A stretch of DNA of 64,000 bases. Origin: Lysobacter sp. KIS68-7 (GTDB taxonomy: Bacteria > Pseudomonadota > Gammaproteobacteria > Xanthomonadales > Xanthomonadaceae). The DNA lies in NCBI RefSeq assembly GCF_021284745.1, contig NZ_CP089925.1:2727001-2791000 (forward strand). Direction: 5' to 3'. The position numbers and the translations under genes are program-made. A model generated the notes under the pieces. The model saw only the letters and a list, made by a program, of their open reading frames with translations, was not told the origin of the DNA and ran no database searches. Shown one piece after another: positions 41,833-51,443 of this stretch. Every line of letters begins with the position of its first letter. Position 1 is the stretch's first letter.

Positions 41833-42707
41833 TCCACGCCCCGCTTGCGTGCGAACCACAACAGTCCGCTCGTCGCCGCCGTCATCAGCAGGAACAGCAG
41901 AAACGCCACTGCGGACGCGTTGCCGAGGTTCCACCACTTGAAGCCCTCCTCGTACATCATGTACAGCACGCTCACCGTGCTTTGCAGCGGGCCGCCGAGC
42001 GTCATGACGTAGGGTTCGGCGAAGAGCTGGAAGTAGCCCGCCATCGTGAGGATGCCGACCAACAGCATCACCGGCCCGAGCATCGGCAGCGTGACGTGCA
42101 CGAACTGCTTCCACCACGAGGCGCCATCGATGCGCGCGGCTTCGTACAGGTCTTCCGGGATCGCCTGCAGCCCCGCGAGGAAGATGATCATGTTGTAGCC
42201 GAAGTTCTTCCACACGGCGAACAGGATGATCGAGGGCATCGCCCAGTGCGGATCGCCGAACCAGTCGATCGGGTCGATGCCGAGCAGCGACAGACCCCAG
42301 TTCATCGCGCCGTAGCGCGTGTGGAACAGATAACGCCAGATCACCGCCACCGCGACCACGGTGGTCACCACCGGCGCGAACAGTGCGGTGCGGAAGAACG
42401 GGCGGAAGCGCGCGAGCTTCGAATGCAGGAGCAAGGCCGCACCGAGCGAGACGAAGATCGAGAACGGCACGCCGACCACCACGAAGTACAGCGTGTTGCC
42501 CAATGCCTTCCAGAACAACGGATTGCCCAGCAGGCCGATGTAGTTGTCCAGGCCGACGAAGCGCAGGTTGTGCGGGTCGGCGAGCGCGTAGATGTCGAAG
42601 TCGGTCAGGCTCAGCGCGAGCGCGGCGACGACCGGCAGCACGAAGAACAGCGCGATCACCAGCAAGGCCGGCGCCGCGAAGGCCCACCCTGCGAGCGAGC
42701 GCTTCAT
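41829..42707 (-). CDS. Carbohydrate ABC transporter permease (MalF/UgpA type)
   Basis: The 292-residue inner-membrane permease shows ALALSLTDFDIYALADPHNLRFVGLDNY at the N-terminus and the EAA motif DLYEAARIDGASWWKQFVHVTLPML. It pairs with the permease immediately downstream. ATG 42707 overlaps the solute-binding protein stop. The open frame extends further upstream but that stretch encodes the binding protein in another frame. Confidence 0.93.
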   Translation of the reverse strand: MKRSLAGWAFAAPALLVIALFFVLPVVAALALSLTDFDIYALADPHNLRFVGLDNYIGLLGNPLFWKALGNTLYFVVVGVPFSIFVSLGAALLLHSKLARFRPFFRTALFAPVVTTVVAVAVIWRYLFHTRYGAMNWGLSLLGIDPIDWFGDPHWAMPSIILFAVWKNFGYNMIIFLAGLQAIPEDLYEAARIDGASWWKQFVHVTLPMLGPVMLLVGILTMAGYFQLFAEPYVMTLGGPLQSTVSVLYMMYEEGFKWWNLGNASAVAFLLFLLMTAATSGLLWFARKRGVE

Positions 42708-44002
42708 CGCGCCCCCTTCGGCATCGTGCCGTGGTCCAGCATCCAGCGGCGCTTCTCGAGGATCTTGTCGGCGCGCCGATCCATCTCGGCCGCGGCTTCG
42801 TCGACGTTCAGGCGATCGTTGGCGACGAGTTCGCCGACCAGGCGCATTTCCTCGGAAATGCGTTCCCACTCCGGCACCTTGGGCGTCGGCACCGCACGTT
42901 CAAGCTGGTCGCGGAACGCGCGTGCATACGGGTCCTTCGCCAGCGCGGGCGTGGACCAGGGCGAACGGCGCGGCGGCAGGTCGCCGGTGAGCGCGTGGAT
43001 GCGGATCTGCTGCGCGGGCTCGGAAAGCCAGGCGACGAGTTGCCACGCCGCGTCCTTGTGTTCGGACGAACGGAATACGACGAAGCTTGTCCCGCCCGCG
43101 ATCGACGCATCCGGGCCGTCGGGCCCCGGGAGCGGCATCGTCATCCATGCGCCCGACAACTCGGGCGGCAGGCGCTTGCGGAATTCGGCGATGTTCCAGG
43201 GCCCGCTGATGTAGTAGCCGAAGTAGCCGCGCCCGAATTCCTGCCAGACGTTGGAGATGCGGGTGTTGTCCACGCGTGGCGCAAGGCCGGCATCGAACAG
43301 GCTCTTGTAGAAGGCGAGCGCACGTTTGAATCCGGGGCTGCGGAAGTTGCCGTAGCGCCCGTCGTCGCGCAGCAGCGGCTCGCGTTGCTGCACGGCGAGG
43401 TTGAGCAGCGGTTCGAATTCGTTGAGCGGCAGCAGGATGGCGTAGTTGGTGTCACCGACTTCGCGCTTGAGCGCCTGCATCGATGCGCGCCATTCCGTCC
43501 AGTTCACCGGCGGCTTGGTGAAGCCGGCCTTCGCCAGCAGGTCGCGACGGTAATACGGCACGCGCGTTTCGACATACCACGGCACCGCATAGGTCGTGGT
43601 GCCCACCACGCCGCTGTCGTAGGCGCCCGGGAAGTAATCGGCGACATCGAAGCCCGGCGTGCGCGCGATGAAGGGATCGAGCGGCTCCAACGCGCCGAGC
43701 GCGGCGAATTCGGGAATCCACGTGTTGCCCAGCGGCACGACATCGGGCAACGCGTCGCCGGCGAAGGCCGTCAGCAGTTTTTCATGCGCCGCGGTCCAGG
43801 GCAGTTGCTGCAGGCGCACCTTGATGCCCGGGTGCGTGCGTTCGAACTCGGGCAGAAGCTGCGCGACCACTTCGCCTTCGTAGCCCATGGCCCAGAAGCG
43901 TAAAGTCGTCGTGCCCTGCGCTTCCGGCGCGCGCGTGCACGAGGCGAGCACGCACACCAGCGCGGCGCAGGCCAGCACCCACCTGCGCGCATGCGCCTTC
44001 AT
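42704..44002 (-). CDS. Extracellular solute-binding lipoprotein (family 1, sugar type)
   Basis: The 432-residue protein has a lipobox VLASC with Cys22. After it the sequence is a classic family 1 sugar-binding protein: TTTLRFWAMGYEGEVVAQLLPEFERTHPGIKV, DVVPLGNTWIPEFA, GYYISGPWNIAEF and KDAAWQLVAWLSEP. It captures the oligosaccharide for the two permeases encoded downstream. The start overlaps the GH144-like gene stop by ATGA. Confidence 0.93.
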   Translation of the reverse strand: MKAHARRWVLACAALVCVLASCTRAPEAQGTTTLRFWAMGYEGEVVAQLLPEFERTHPGIKVRLQQLPWTAAHEKLLTAFAGDALPDVVPLGNTWIPEFAALGALEPLDPFIARTPGFDVADYFPGAYDSGVVGTTTYAVPWYVETRVPYYRRDLLAKAGFTKPPVNWTEWRASMQALKREVGDTNYAILLPLNEFEPLLNLAVQQREPLLRDDGRYGNFRSPGFKRALAFYKSLFDAGLAPRVDNTRISNVWQEFGRGYFGYYISGPWNIAEFRKRLPPELSGAWMTMPLPGPDGPDASIAGGTSFVVFRSSEHKDAAWQLVAWLSEPAQQIRIHALTGDLPPRRSPWSTPALAKDPYARAFRDQLERAVPTPKVPEWERISEEMRLVGELVANDRLNVDEAAAEMDRRADKILEKRRWMLDHGTMPKGAR

Positions 44003-45468
44003 TTGCCCTCGTCGAGCCACCCGCCGGTGAAGCCGGCGCGTTCGAGTCCCTTGCGGATATACGGATTCCGGCGCATCACCGACCACACGAAATCGCTGCG
44101 ATGGTTTTCGATCATCAGCACGATCGGGCCCTGGTCGATGCCGATGTAGTCGCCGTCGACCCAACCCATGCCCGGCACGAGCTTGCCGTGGTGCAGCTTG
44201 ACGTCGGTGTACGTGAAGCTCGGGTTGAAGGCGTCGAGGAAGCCATATTGCTGGTAGATCGCCTTGCCGTAGCGGTCGTGCATCGCCTGGATGGCGGCGA
44301 TGGATTCCTCCGGCGTGAAGGCGATGGAGGACGCGGCTGCGGTCGGCACCAGCGTGCCGTCGTCGACCGTGTACTGCGTGCCGACGCCGCGCGCGGTGTA
44401 GGTCTGGAATTTGTGCGGCTTGCCCTTGAAGTCGAGTACCGCGTCGACGGGACCGTCGGAGGCGGTGAGGCCCCACACGTCCTTGTCGTAGCCCGCCCAG
44501 CCTTGCGGATTGTCGATCGCGTACTGGCGCTGCGAGAGCGTCGCGCGACGGCTGTTCTCGAAGTAATCGAGGCCGCGCTGCTTCATGTAGTCGTCGGTGA
44601 TGCCGCGGAAGTCCACCCAGATGTGCGAGTACTGGTGGCCGAACAGCGGCGGGAACGTCAGGTGCTCCGGGCCACCGTTGAACGAACCCCAGCCGTGGTC
44701 GTAGGTGGACACCCACGCATCGTAGGCATCGCGCCCGACCGGATGCGTCGGCGAACCCAGCGCAAGCAGGTACACGAGGATCGCTTCGTTGTAGCCGTTC
44801 CAGTCGTAGGCGATGAAGCCGTCTTCCGGCTTCCAGCCCATCGAGATGCGCGGCGAACGCCTCTGCGCCCACGTCCAGTCGATGCCGCGATAGAGCTGGT
44901 CGGCGAGCTGGCGGATTTCCGCTTCGCGCGGATCGTCGCGATCGTAGAAGGTCTGCGCGAACAGCACGCCGCCCATCAGCAGCGTCGTGTCCACGGTGGA
45001 CAGCTCGTTCGTCTCGTAACGCGTCCCCGTGTCCATGTCGAGGAAGTGATAGAAGAAACCCTTGTAGCCCGCCGTGCCCGCGGCCTCGGGCCCCTGCTTC
45101 GCATTGGCGAAGAAGCGCAGCGTGGCGAGCGTGCGCTCGATGGCCTGGTCGCGCGTGATGTAGCCGCGCTCCACGCCCACGCCGTATGCGGTGAGCCCGA
45201 AGCCCACCGCCGCGATGCTCGAGAACGACGGCGTGGGCCAGCGATCCGGCACCAGTCCGTTCTTCGGGTTCGCGCGTTCCCAGAAATAATCGAAGGTGCG
45301 CCGCTCGAGGTCTTGCACGAGCGGCGGCACCGGTCGGTCCACGCGCGCCGACGTCACCGTCGGCGCGTGCGCGTGCATCGGTTCGGTCGTCGCCACCGGG
45401 CGCTGGCAGGACGCCAGCGCCACGGTCACGCAGGTTGCCGCGACGATGCGGCCGAGCATTTCCTTCAT
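43999..45468 (-). CDS. GH144-like glycosidase lipoprotein (glucoamylase/PF10091 fold), putative endo-beta-1,2-glucanase
   Basis: The 489-residue protein has a lipobox VALASC (Cys21) and an (alpha/alpha)6 domain of the PF10091 type: LERRTFDYFWERANPKNGL, SIAAVGFGLTAYGVGVERGYI, KGFFYHFLDMDTG, ELSTVDTTLLMGG, YNEAILVYLLALGSP and QYSHIWVDFRGI. Characterised members of GH144 are endo-beta-1,2-glucanases; the substrate here is inferred. ATG 45468 has GAGG six bases upstream; GTG 45471 is the alternative. It lies 8 bases after the TonB receptor and overlaps the solute-binding gene. Confidence 0.82.
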   Translation of the reverse strand: MKEMLGRIVAATCVTVALASCQRPVATTEPMHAHAPTVTSARVDRPVPPLVQDLERRTFDYFWERANPKNGLVPDRWPTPSFSSIAAVGFGLTAYGVGVERGYITRDQAIERTLATLRFFANAKQGPEAAGTAGYKGFFYHFLDMDTGTRYETNELSTVDTTLLMGGVLFAQTFYDRDDPREAEIRQLADQLYRGIDWTWAQRRSPRISMGWKPEDGFIAYDWNGYNEAILVYLLALGSPTHPVGRDAYDAWVSTYDHGWGSFNGGPEHLTFPPLFGHQYSHIWVDFRGITDDYMKQRGLDYFENSRRATLSQRQYAIDNPQGWAGYDKDVWGLTASDGPVDAVLDFKGKPHKFQTYTARGVGTQYTVDDGTLVPTAAASSIAFTPEESIAAIQAMHDRYGKAIYQQYGFLDAFNPSFTYTDVKLHHGKLVPGMGWVDGDYIGIDQGPIVLMIENHRSDFVWSVMRRNPYIRKGLERAGFTGGWLDEGK

Positions 45469-45476
45469 CACCTACC

Positions 45477-48452
45477 TCAGAAGTCGAAGCCCATGGAGAG
45501 CTTGAAGAAGCGCGGATCCTGCTGCAGGCCAGTCCCGTTCACGTTGCCGAAGGTCGGATTGGGTTCGCCAGGGCCACCGCGCCAGGTGTCGTAGTCCGTC
45601 CAGCTGCGCCAGTTGAACAGGTTGAACGCGTCCACGCGCATCCACAGCTTCAGGTCCGTGCCCGTGTCCCAGGTCTTGCGCAGGGCCACATCGAACTGCT
45701 TGTAACCGAAGGTCACGTCGGGCTGGAACGAATCGAAGAAGCAGTTGTTGAAGCTGGCGGCGTTGAAGCAGTTCACCGAGTCCTTCGGATATTCGCTCGC
45801 AAGCGTCAGCTTGGCCGACACCTGCATGTTCCAGACGATGTCGCCGTAGCCGCTCACCACGAGTCGATGCTTCGGCACCCCCACGGACGTGAGGAACGGC
45901 TGGCCATCCAGGTTCGGGTAGTCGAACAGGTAGTGCTCGTCGGAGTTCGCTGCATTGAAGCGGTTTTCCGACGCGTCGCTGTACGTATAGGCGACGGTGA
46001 CGCTCCAGGGCGAATCGGTCGTGTACAGCTTGTCGATGCCGACCAGGAACTGGTTGAGCTTGGTCTCGATGCCGTTGTCGGCCTTGATGAGCGTGCCGAA
46101 GCCCGGAATGGAGAAGCCGAAGGGCTGGTTGCCCCACGTGGCACCGGGGACGTCCGGGTTGCGGAAGCTGCCGTCCGGCCAACGGTTGCCGAGCGAGAAC
46201 ACGATGCCGTCCTTGCTCACGATGTGCGCGTAGGTCGTCGACAGCGTCCATTCCTGCGTGCCGAAGGTGAACGCATTGCGCATGCCCAGGCTGAACTGGT
46301 CGGAATAAGGCGTCTTCAGATCGTTGTTGATCACGTTCACTTCAGCGCCGAGGTTCGGGTTCGCCGCCACGAGCGCAGCCAGGTTCGCCGGGTTGTAGTA
46401 GGCCGGATCCCATTCGAAGCAGCGGTTGTCGGTCGCCGGGTCGCAGGCGAAGCCCGGTACGTTGAAGTGCAGCTGGTAGGTCGGGAACGAGTACTTCGAC
46501 TGCTCCAACTGCAGGTAGTCCCACAGGTTGCGGTCGTAGGTGCGGCCCACGCCGCCGAAGACCACGTGGCGTTCGTCGGCACCAATGTCGTAGGAGAAGC
46601 CCAGGCGCGGCTGCCACTGGTCCTTCGGCGAGGAGCGGTTGCTGCCGTTGCTGATGTAGTTCTCGATGTTGTAGTCGACGTTCGGCCCGTGGATGTTGGG
46701 CCACGCACGCAGCGCATCGGCGATGTTCTGCGGGGTCACCCAGTTTTCCCAGCCCTCGTTCTTCTCGTAATCCCAGCGCAGGCCGAGGTTGAGCATCAGG
46801 TGCTCGGTGACCTGCCAGTCGTCCTGCGCATAGAGGCCGAACTGCTTGGCGTCGGTGGTGATGTCGCGCGTGGCCGCGCCCGGCACCAGCGCACCGAACT
46901 CCACCTGGAACGGCACGAACTCACCGAAGGTGTCGTTGCCGACCGCCAGGTTGGTCGGCAGGTTGACGAAGTACTGCGGGTTGTAGGGCTGCTGTTCGAA
47001 CGCGTTGATCTTGACGGCCTTGAACTTCGCGCCGACCTTGATCGTGTGGCCTTCGAAGCCGAGCCAGGTGAAGTCGTCCTGCACGGACCAACCCTTCTGG
47101 CCCTTGTCCTGGAAGTCGCGGCCGGCGCCGACGTTCAGCACCGTGCCGCGGAACGGATCGTCGTTGGTGCCGGTGAAGCGGAAGCCGATGCCCGTGTTCT
47201 GCGCATGCGGGCTCCAGGATTCGTCTTCGAACGTCAGGTGCGCATCGTTGATCCAGTCGTCGGCGTTGTACTGCCAACGCAGGTCGCCGCGCGTGCTGTC
47301 GTTCGTCTTCGAGGTGCCGTACTGGAACGAATCCTGACCGCCGATGCCGGTGATCTCCTCTTCGTTGCGGTCCTTCAGGGACAACTCGACGAGGTTGTTG
47401 CCATCCGGCTGCCAGGTCAGCTTGCCGAACCACAGGCCTTCGGTGAACGGCGACGCCGTCGGGCCGGTCTGCGCGTACAGGTCGGAGGGCAACCCGAAAC
47501 CGCCGAAGATGGGATTCGCGCTGACGGTGCGCGGATTGGTGATGTCCTTGCCTTCGTAGGTCACGAAGTAGAACAGGCGATCCTTGAGGATCGGGCCGCC
47601 CACCGACATGCCGTACTGTTCCGTCGAGGTGTGTGACTTGGAACCTGCGTTCTCTTCGGCCTTCGTGGGATCTCGCCACAGGGTGTTGGTGTAATCCCAG
47701 AAGAACGAGCCCTGCAGGTCGTTCGTGCCCGAGCGCGTCACCGCGGTCACCGCAGCACTGCTGATCTGGTCGTACTCGGCCTTGTAGTTCGAGGTGATGA
47801 CCTTGTACTCGCCGATCGCCAACTGCGGGAACGGGTTGCCGCGCGAGGAATCCTGGCCGCTGATGCCGCCCTTGAGCACGTAGTTCTTCTGGCCGACGCC
47901 ATCGATGAAGACGTTCACGCCGTTGGAGTTCTGCGCGCCGGAACGGAGCTTGGTGGTGTTGTCGTTCGTGCTCTGGTCGAAGATCACGCCCGGCACGGTG
48001 TCGGCGAAGGACAGGAAGTTGCGGCTGTTCTGCGGCAGTGCTTCGATCTTCTGCGTGGAGACGTAGGTCGCCACTTCCGACGTGCGCACGTCCTGCGGCG
48101 TGCCGACCACTTCGATGGTGTTGAGTTCGTTCGTCGGCGCGGCGATGTTGACCGTCAGGTTCTGGCTGACGCCCACCTGCACGGTGCGCGAGCCGCCGCC
48201 TTCGACGTCGATGCGGTAGTTGCCCGGCGGCAGGCCGGCGACGGCGTAGTTGCCTTTCGCATCGGACTGCACGGTGCGCACGAGGCCGGTGGCCGTATTG
48301 GTCGCGGTGACGCGTGCGGAGGCTGCGACCTGGCCGCGGACGGTGGCCGACGTGCTCTGCGCGAGGACGACGGGCGCGCCCATCGCGAGCGCGGCGGCCA
48401 TGGCGCAGGCGAGCAGCCGCGGCGTGGGACGGGTGTTATGGCGTGGCTTCAT
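45477..48452 (-). CDS. Oar-like TonB-dependent outer-membrane receptor
   Basis: The 991-residue protein has a signal peptide ending in GAPVVLAQ, an N-terminal carboxypeptidase-regulatory-like domain (ATVRGQVAASARVTATNT ... GNYAVAGLPPGNYRIDV), a plug domain (IEALPQNSRNFLSFADTVPGV; NGVNVFIDGVGQKNYVLKGG) and a long beta-barrel ending in the aromatic residue of KLSMGFDF. It probably imports the oligosaccharides produced or recognised by the GH144-like lipoprotein. GGGAGA precedes ATG 48452. It heads the minus-strand operon. Confidence 0.93.
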   Translation of the reverse strand: MKPRHNTRPTPRLLACAMAAALAMGAPVVLAQSTSATVRGQVAASARVTATNTATGLVRTVQSDAKGNYAVAGLPPGNYRIDVEGGGSRTVQVGVSQNLTVNIAAPTNELNTIEVVGTPQDVRTSEVATYVSTQKIEALPQNSRNFLSFADTVPGVIFDQSTNDNTTKLRSGAQNSNGVNVFIDGVGQKNYVLKGGISGQDSSRGNPFPQLAIGEYKVITSNYKAEYDQISSAAVTAVTRSGTNDLQGSFFWDYTNTLWRDPTKAEENAGSKSHTSTEQYGMSVGGPILKDRLFYFVTYEGKDITNPRTVSANPIFGGFGLPSDLYAQTGPTASPFTEGLWFGKLTWQPDGNNLVELSLKDRNEEEITGIGGQDSFQYGTSKTNDSTRGDLRWQYNADDWINDAHLTFEDESWSPHAQNTGIGFRFTGTNDDPFRGTVLNVGAGRDFQDKGQKGWSVQDDFTWLGFEGHTIKVGAKFKAVKINAFEQQPYNPQYFVNLPTNLAVGNDTFGEFVPFQVEFGALVPGAATRDITTDAKQFGLYAQDDWQVTEHLMLNLGLRWDYEKNEGWENWVTPQNIADALRAWPNIHGPNVDYNIENYISNGSNRSSPKDQWQPRLGFSYDIGADERHVVFGGVGRTYDRNLWDYLQLEQSKYSFPTYQLHFNVPGFACDPATDNRCFEWDPAYYNPANLAALVAANPNLGAEVNVINNDLKTPYSDQFSLGMRNAFTFGTQEWTLSTTYAHIVSKDGIVFSLGNRWPDGSFRNPDVPGATWGNQPFGFSIPGFGTLIKADNGIETKLNQFLVGIDKLYTTDSPWSVTVAYTYSDASENRFNAANSDEHYLFDYPNLDGQPFLTSVGVPKHRLVVSGYGDIVWNMQVSAKLTLASEYPKDSVNCFNAASFNNCFFDSFQPDVTFGYKQFDVALRKTWDTGTDLKLWMRVDAFNLFNWRSWTDYDTWRGGPGEPNPTFGNVNGTGLQQDPRFFKLSMGFDF

Positions 48453-48540
48453 GGCATATCTCCCAAACGTTCTCGTTTTGCGATTCGGTAGTGACTGCGG
48501 TGCGGATCGGTGACGTCTTTGCGGGGGATGTGTGCGTGGA

Positions 48541-49554
48541 TCAGGAACTGTCGCGGCGGGTGCCGCGGGTGGAATCGCGTGCGACCAGGTGGGGTGCGAT
48601 CAGTCGCACTTCGCGGGACATGTCGGCTTCGCGGCCGGCCAGCAGCGCGCGCAGCGCGAGGCCACCGAGTTCGGCGATGTCCACGGCGATCGTGGTGAGC
48701 GAGGGATGGACGTAGCGCGCGAGGGGAATGTCGTCGAAGCCGGCGACGGCGATGTCGTCGGGGACGCGCAGCCCGGCGTGGTGGAAGGCGAACAGGCAAC
48801 CGAGCGCCATCATGTCGTTGGCGGCGAACACGGCATCGGGACGCTGTTCCATCGCGAGGATCGCGTGCCCCGCGGCGTTACCGGAGGATTCGTCGAAGGC
48901 ACCTTCGAGCACGATGGGTTCGGCGTCCGGCAGGAATTCGGCGAGCGCGTCGCGATATCCGCGCAGGCGCTGGTCCGCGTCGAAGTTGTCCGCAGGGCCG
49001 GCGACGAACGCGATGCGGCGGAAGCCCTGCTGCACGAGGTGCTCCACCATCGCGCGCGCGCCGCCGTGGTTGTCGATGGCCAGCGTGCCCAGGCCGACGC
49101 CGGTGAGGTGCGTGTTGATCAGCACCGCGACCTGCCCGTCGCCGAGGTCCTGCGCGAGCGAAGAGCTGTCGACGAAGGGCGACATCACCAGCATGCCGTC
49201 CACGCGGCCGCGCAGCGCGCGCAGGGCGCCGCCGAGTTCGTCCGGGTGGCCGTGGTAGCTGGAGACCAGCAGGTGCTGGTCGTGCTCGCGCGCGACCAGG
49301 TCGATGCCGCGCATGAGTTCGGAGAAGAATTCGCCGTGCAGGTCGGGCAGGACGACCCCGATGGTGCGAGTGCGCCGGCTGCTCAGGCTGCGCGCGGCAT
49401 GGTGCGGGACGTACCGGAGTTCGCGGGCGGCATCCAGCACGCGTTCCCGGACGCCGGGGGCCACGTTCTGCTGGCCGTTGAGGGCGCGCGACACGGTCGC
49501 CACCGACACCTGTGCCAGTCGCGCCACGTCCCGGATCGTTACAACGTCTCCCAT
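48541..49554 (-). CDS. LacI-family transcriptional repressor
   Basis: The 337-residue regulator has an N-terminal LacI HTH (TIRDVARLAQVSVATVSRAL), hinge residues, and a periplasmic-binding-protein-like effector domain (RTRTIGVVLPDLHGEFFSELMRGID; PDAVFAANDMMALGCLFAFHHAGLRVPDDIAVAGFDDIP). The effector is presumably a sugar from the neighbouring locus. It precedes the TonB receptor gene on the same strand and has operator-like sequences in front of its own gene, suggesting autoregulation. Confidence 0.93.
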   Translation of the reverse strand: MGDVVTIRDVARLAQVSVATVSRALNGQQNVAPGVRERVLDAARELRYVPHHAARSLSSRRTRTIGVVLPDLHGEFFSELMRGIDLVAREHDQHLLVSSYHGHPDELGGALRALRGRVDGMLVMSPFVDSSSLAQDLGDGQVAVLINTHLTGVGLGTLAIDNHGGARAMVEHLVQQGFRRIAFVAGPADNFDADQRLRGYRDALAEFLPDAEPIVLEGAFDESSGNAAGHAILAMEQRPDAVFAANDMMALGCLFAFHHAGLRVPDDIAVAGFDDIPLARYVHPSLTTIAVDIAELGGLALRALLAGREADMSREVRLIAPHLVARDSTRGTRRDSS

Positions 49555-49586
49555 CGCTGCCCCACGACCGATCGCTGTGGTTCGAA

Positions 49587-49616
49587 TGTAAACGTTTTCA
49601 CAACCACATGTAAACG
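49587..49616. promoter_or_regulatory. LacI-type operator and adjacent half-site upstream of the repressor gene
   Basis: TGTAAACGTTTTCA (49587-49600) is a CG-centred 14-bp palindrome with six of seven pairs. A second TGTAAACG half-site starts at 49609, 22 bp from the first. The first is closely similar to the site at 36627-36640, with consensus TGTAAnCGTTTnCA. Confidence 0.65.
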
Positions 49617-49684
49617 GGTTGTAAAAAACAAGTTTCGACAGCGATTTGTTGTGCAGTGCAGCGAAAATCGCCGAAGCGCGGCGA

Positions 49685-49957
49685 TCAGGCCTGCGCTTCG
49701 GCCGGGGTGCGCGCGCGGATCGCGAGCGCGTGGATGTCGGTGGTCATCATCTCGCCCAGCGCGGCGTAGACCGCGCGGTGCCGGGCGATCGGCGACATCC
49801 CGGCGAATGCGTCGCTCACGATGTCGACATTGAAGTGCCCTCGCCCGTCGCGCGCACCGGCGTGGCCGGCATGGCGCGCGCTGTCGTCGACGACGTCCAG
49901 CGATTGCGGAGCGAGGGCGGCCTCGAGCGCCGAGCGGATGCGCTCGACCCTTGTCAC
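49685..49957 (-). CDS. bolA: BolA-family protein
   Basis: The 90-residue protein has the BolA core: [42 protein letters not shown]. BolA proteins pair with monothiol glutaredoxins in iron-sulfur/iron metabolism. The start is GTG 49957, which overlaps the stop of the upstream yciI-like gene (GTGA), so it is translationally coupled. Confidence 0.88.
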   Translation of the reverse strand: MTRVERIRSALEAALAPQSLDVVDDSARHAGHAGARDGRGHFNVDIVSDAFAGMSPIARHRAVYAALGEMMTTDIHALAIRARTPAEAQA

Positions 49958-50253
49958 GGGAGCACCGGCTTGAAGGGACGCACGTCCACGCGCACGTACA
50001 CGCCGGCCTCGATGTAGGGATCGGCGTCGGCCCAGGCGCGGGCGGCTTCGATCGATTCGAATTCGGCGATCACGATGCTGCCGCTGAAACCGGCCGGGCC
50101 CGGGTCCTCGGCGTCGATCGCAGGGCACGGGCCGGCCAGCAGCAGTCGGCCCTCGTCGCGCAGCGCGGTCAGGCGCGCAAGGTGGGCGGTGCGTGCGCCC
50201 AGGCGGCGTTCCAGGACGCCGGGGCCGTCGTGTCCTTCGATGGCGTACCACAT
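49954..50253 (-). CDS. yciI: YciI-family protein
   Basis: The 99-residue protein has a single YCII domain: [34 protein letters not shown] and the His/Asp region [19 protein letters not shown]. The fold is ferredoxin-like and members are possible hydrolases or dimeric binding proteins; function is not established. AAGGA lies upstream of the start. The pair yciI-bolA is a common neighbourhood in proteobacteria, next to septation and segregation genes. Confidence 0.88.
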   Translation of the reverse strand: MWYAIEGHDGPGVLERRLGARTAHLARLTALRDEGRLLLAGPCPAIDAEDPGPAGFSGSIVIAEFESIEAARAWADADPYIEAGVYVRVDVRPFKPVLP

Positions 50254-50486
50254 GGGGTGGTCCTTCCTTCTTGTATGAAGCCAAGCATTCTAGGTGGTGG
50301 ACAGGCTCCGCCGCGCCCCTTACCCTTGCCTGCAATGGTTCGTGGCCAGCACTGATGTGCGGCCCGTCGCGACCCTCCAACGGGTCCCCCCTAAGCGACT
50401 TACCCCGGCATTAGCCGACAATTCCGGCCGCGCCGTTGTGCGCCGCCTTGCTCCATCCAGTGGCCCGAGAGGGGGCCGCGAAACGC

Positions 50487-51443
50487 ATGTCCGACGAACC
50501 GAGCGTGCCCGCGCCTGAAGGCGCAACACCGCAAAACCACAATCCGACGACCCCGCAGCAGCAGGAAATGCCGCTGGCGATGGTGCTCGGCCAGCCGGTG
50601 CTGCAGATCCCCCAGGACCTGTACATCCCGCCGGACGCGCTCGAGGTCATCCTCGATGCGTTCGAAGGCCCGCTGGACCTGCTGCTCTACCTGATCCGCC
50701 GCCAGAACCTGGACATCCTCGACATCCCGGTCGCCTCGATCACGCGCCAGTACGTCGACTACATCCAGGCGATGCACGAGATGCGCTTCGAGCTCGCCGC
50801 CGAGTACCTGGTGATGGCCGCGATCCTGGCCGAGATCAAGTCGCGCATGCTGTTGCCGCGGCCGCCGTCGGACGAGGGCCTGGAAGAAGACCCGCGCGCG
50901 GACCTGGTCCGCCGCCTGCAGGAATACGAACGCTTCAAGCAGGCCGCCGAAGACATCGACGCCCTGCCCCGCCAGGATCGCGACACCACGCCGGTCTCGG
51001 CCTTCGTGCCGGACCGCGCGTCGGTGAAGCTGCCGCCGCCGGTGGACCTGCGCGAGATGCTGCTGGCCTTGTCGGACGTGCTCAAGCGCGCCGAGCTGTT
51101 CACCCAGCACGCGATCAAGCGCGATGCCCTCAGCGTCCGCCAGCGCATGGGCGAATTGCTGGAGCGCATGGGCGACGGCGCCTTCCATCGTTTCGAATCG
51201 CTGTTCACCGTGCAGGAAGGCAAGCTCGGCGTGGTTGTCACCTTCCTTGCGCTGCTCACGTTGGCGAAGGAACAACTGGTCGAAATCGTCCAGGAACAGC
51301 CGAGCGATGCGCATGGCGAAGCGCGCACGCTGGCCCCGATCTACGTGAAATCCCTGGCGACCGGCGACGAAGCGCCGGACGCGCTGCAACTGTCGAGCGA
51401 GTTCGACGAAGAACCCGCCGCCGCGAACGATTCCAACGGATGA
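50487..51443 (+). CDS. scpA: Segregation and condensation protein A (kleisin)
   Basis: The 318-residue kleisin bridges the SMC heads. The family start FEGPLDLLLYLIRRQNLDILDIPVASITRQYVDYI lies after a 60-residue low-complexity N-terminus, and the C-terminal winged helix (LFTVQEGKLGVVVTFLALLTLAKEQL) is intact. ATG 50487 is chosen over a TTG at 50436. The 233-bp gap from yciI holds the divergent promoter region; only a weak TAGAAT for the minus strand at 50287-50292 was seen. Confidence 0.95.
   Translation: MSDEPSVPAPEGATPQNHNPTTPQQQEMPLAMVLGQPVLQIPQDLYIPPDALEVILDAFEGPLDLLLYLIRRQNLDILDIPVASITRQYVDYIQAMHEMRFELAAEYLVMAAILAEIKSRMLLPRPPSDEGLEEDPRADLVRRLQEYERFKQAAEDIDALPRQDRDTTPVSAFVPDRASVKLPPPVDLREMLLALSDVLKRAELFTQHAIKRDALSVRQRMGELLERMGDGAFHRFESLFTVQEGKLGVVVTFLALLTLAKEQLVEIVQEQPSDAHGEARTLAPIYVKSLATGDEAPDALQLSSEFDEEPAAANDSNG

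Noticed and set aside
42704-44872. A 722-codon minus-strand frame through the solute-binding gene
   Set aside because: The first 290 codons are out of frame with the GH144-like gene and lack family features. The binding protein starts at 44002 with a lipobox.
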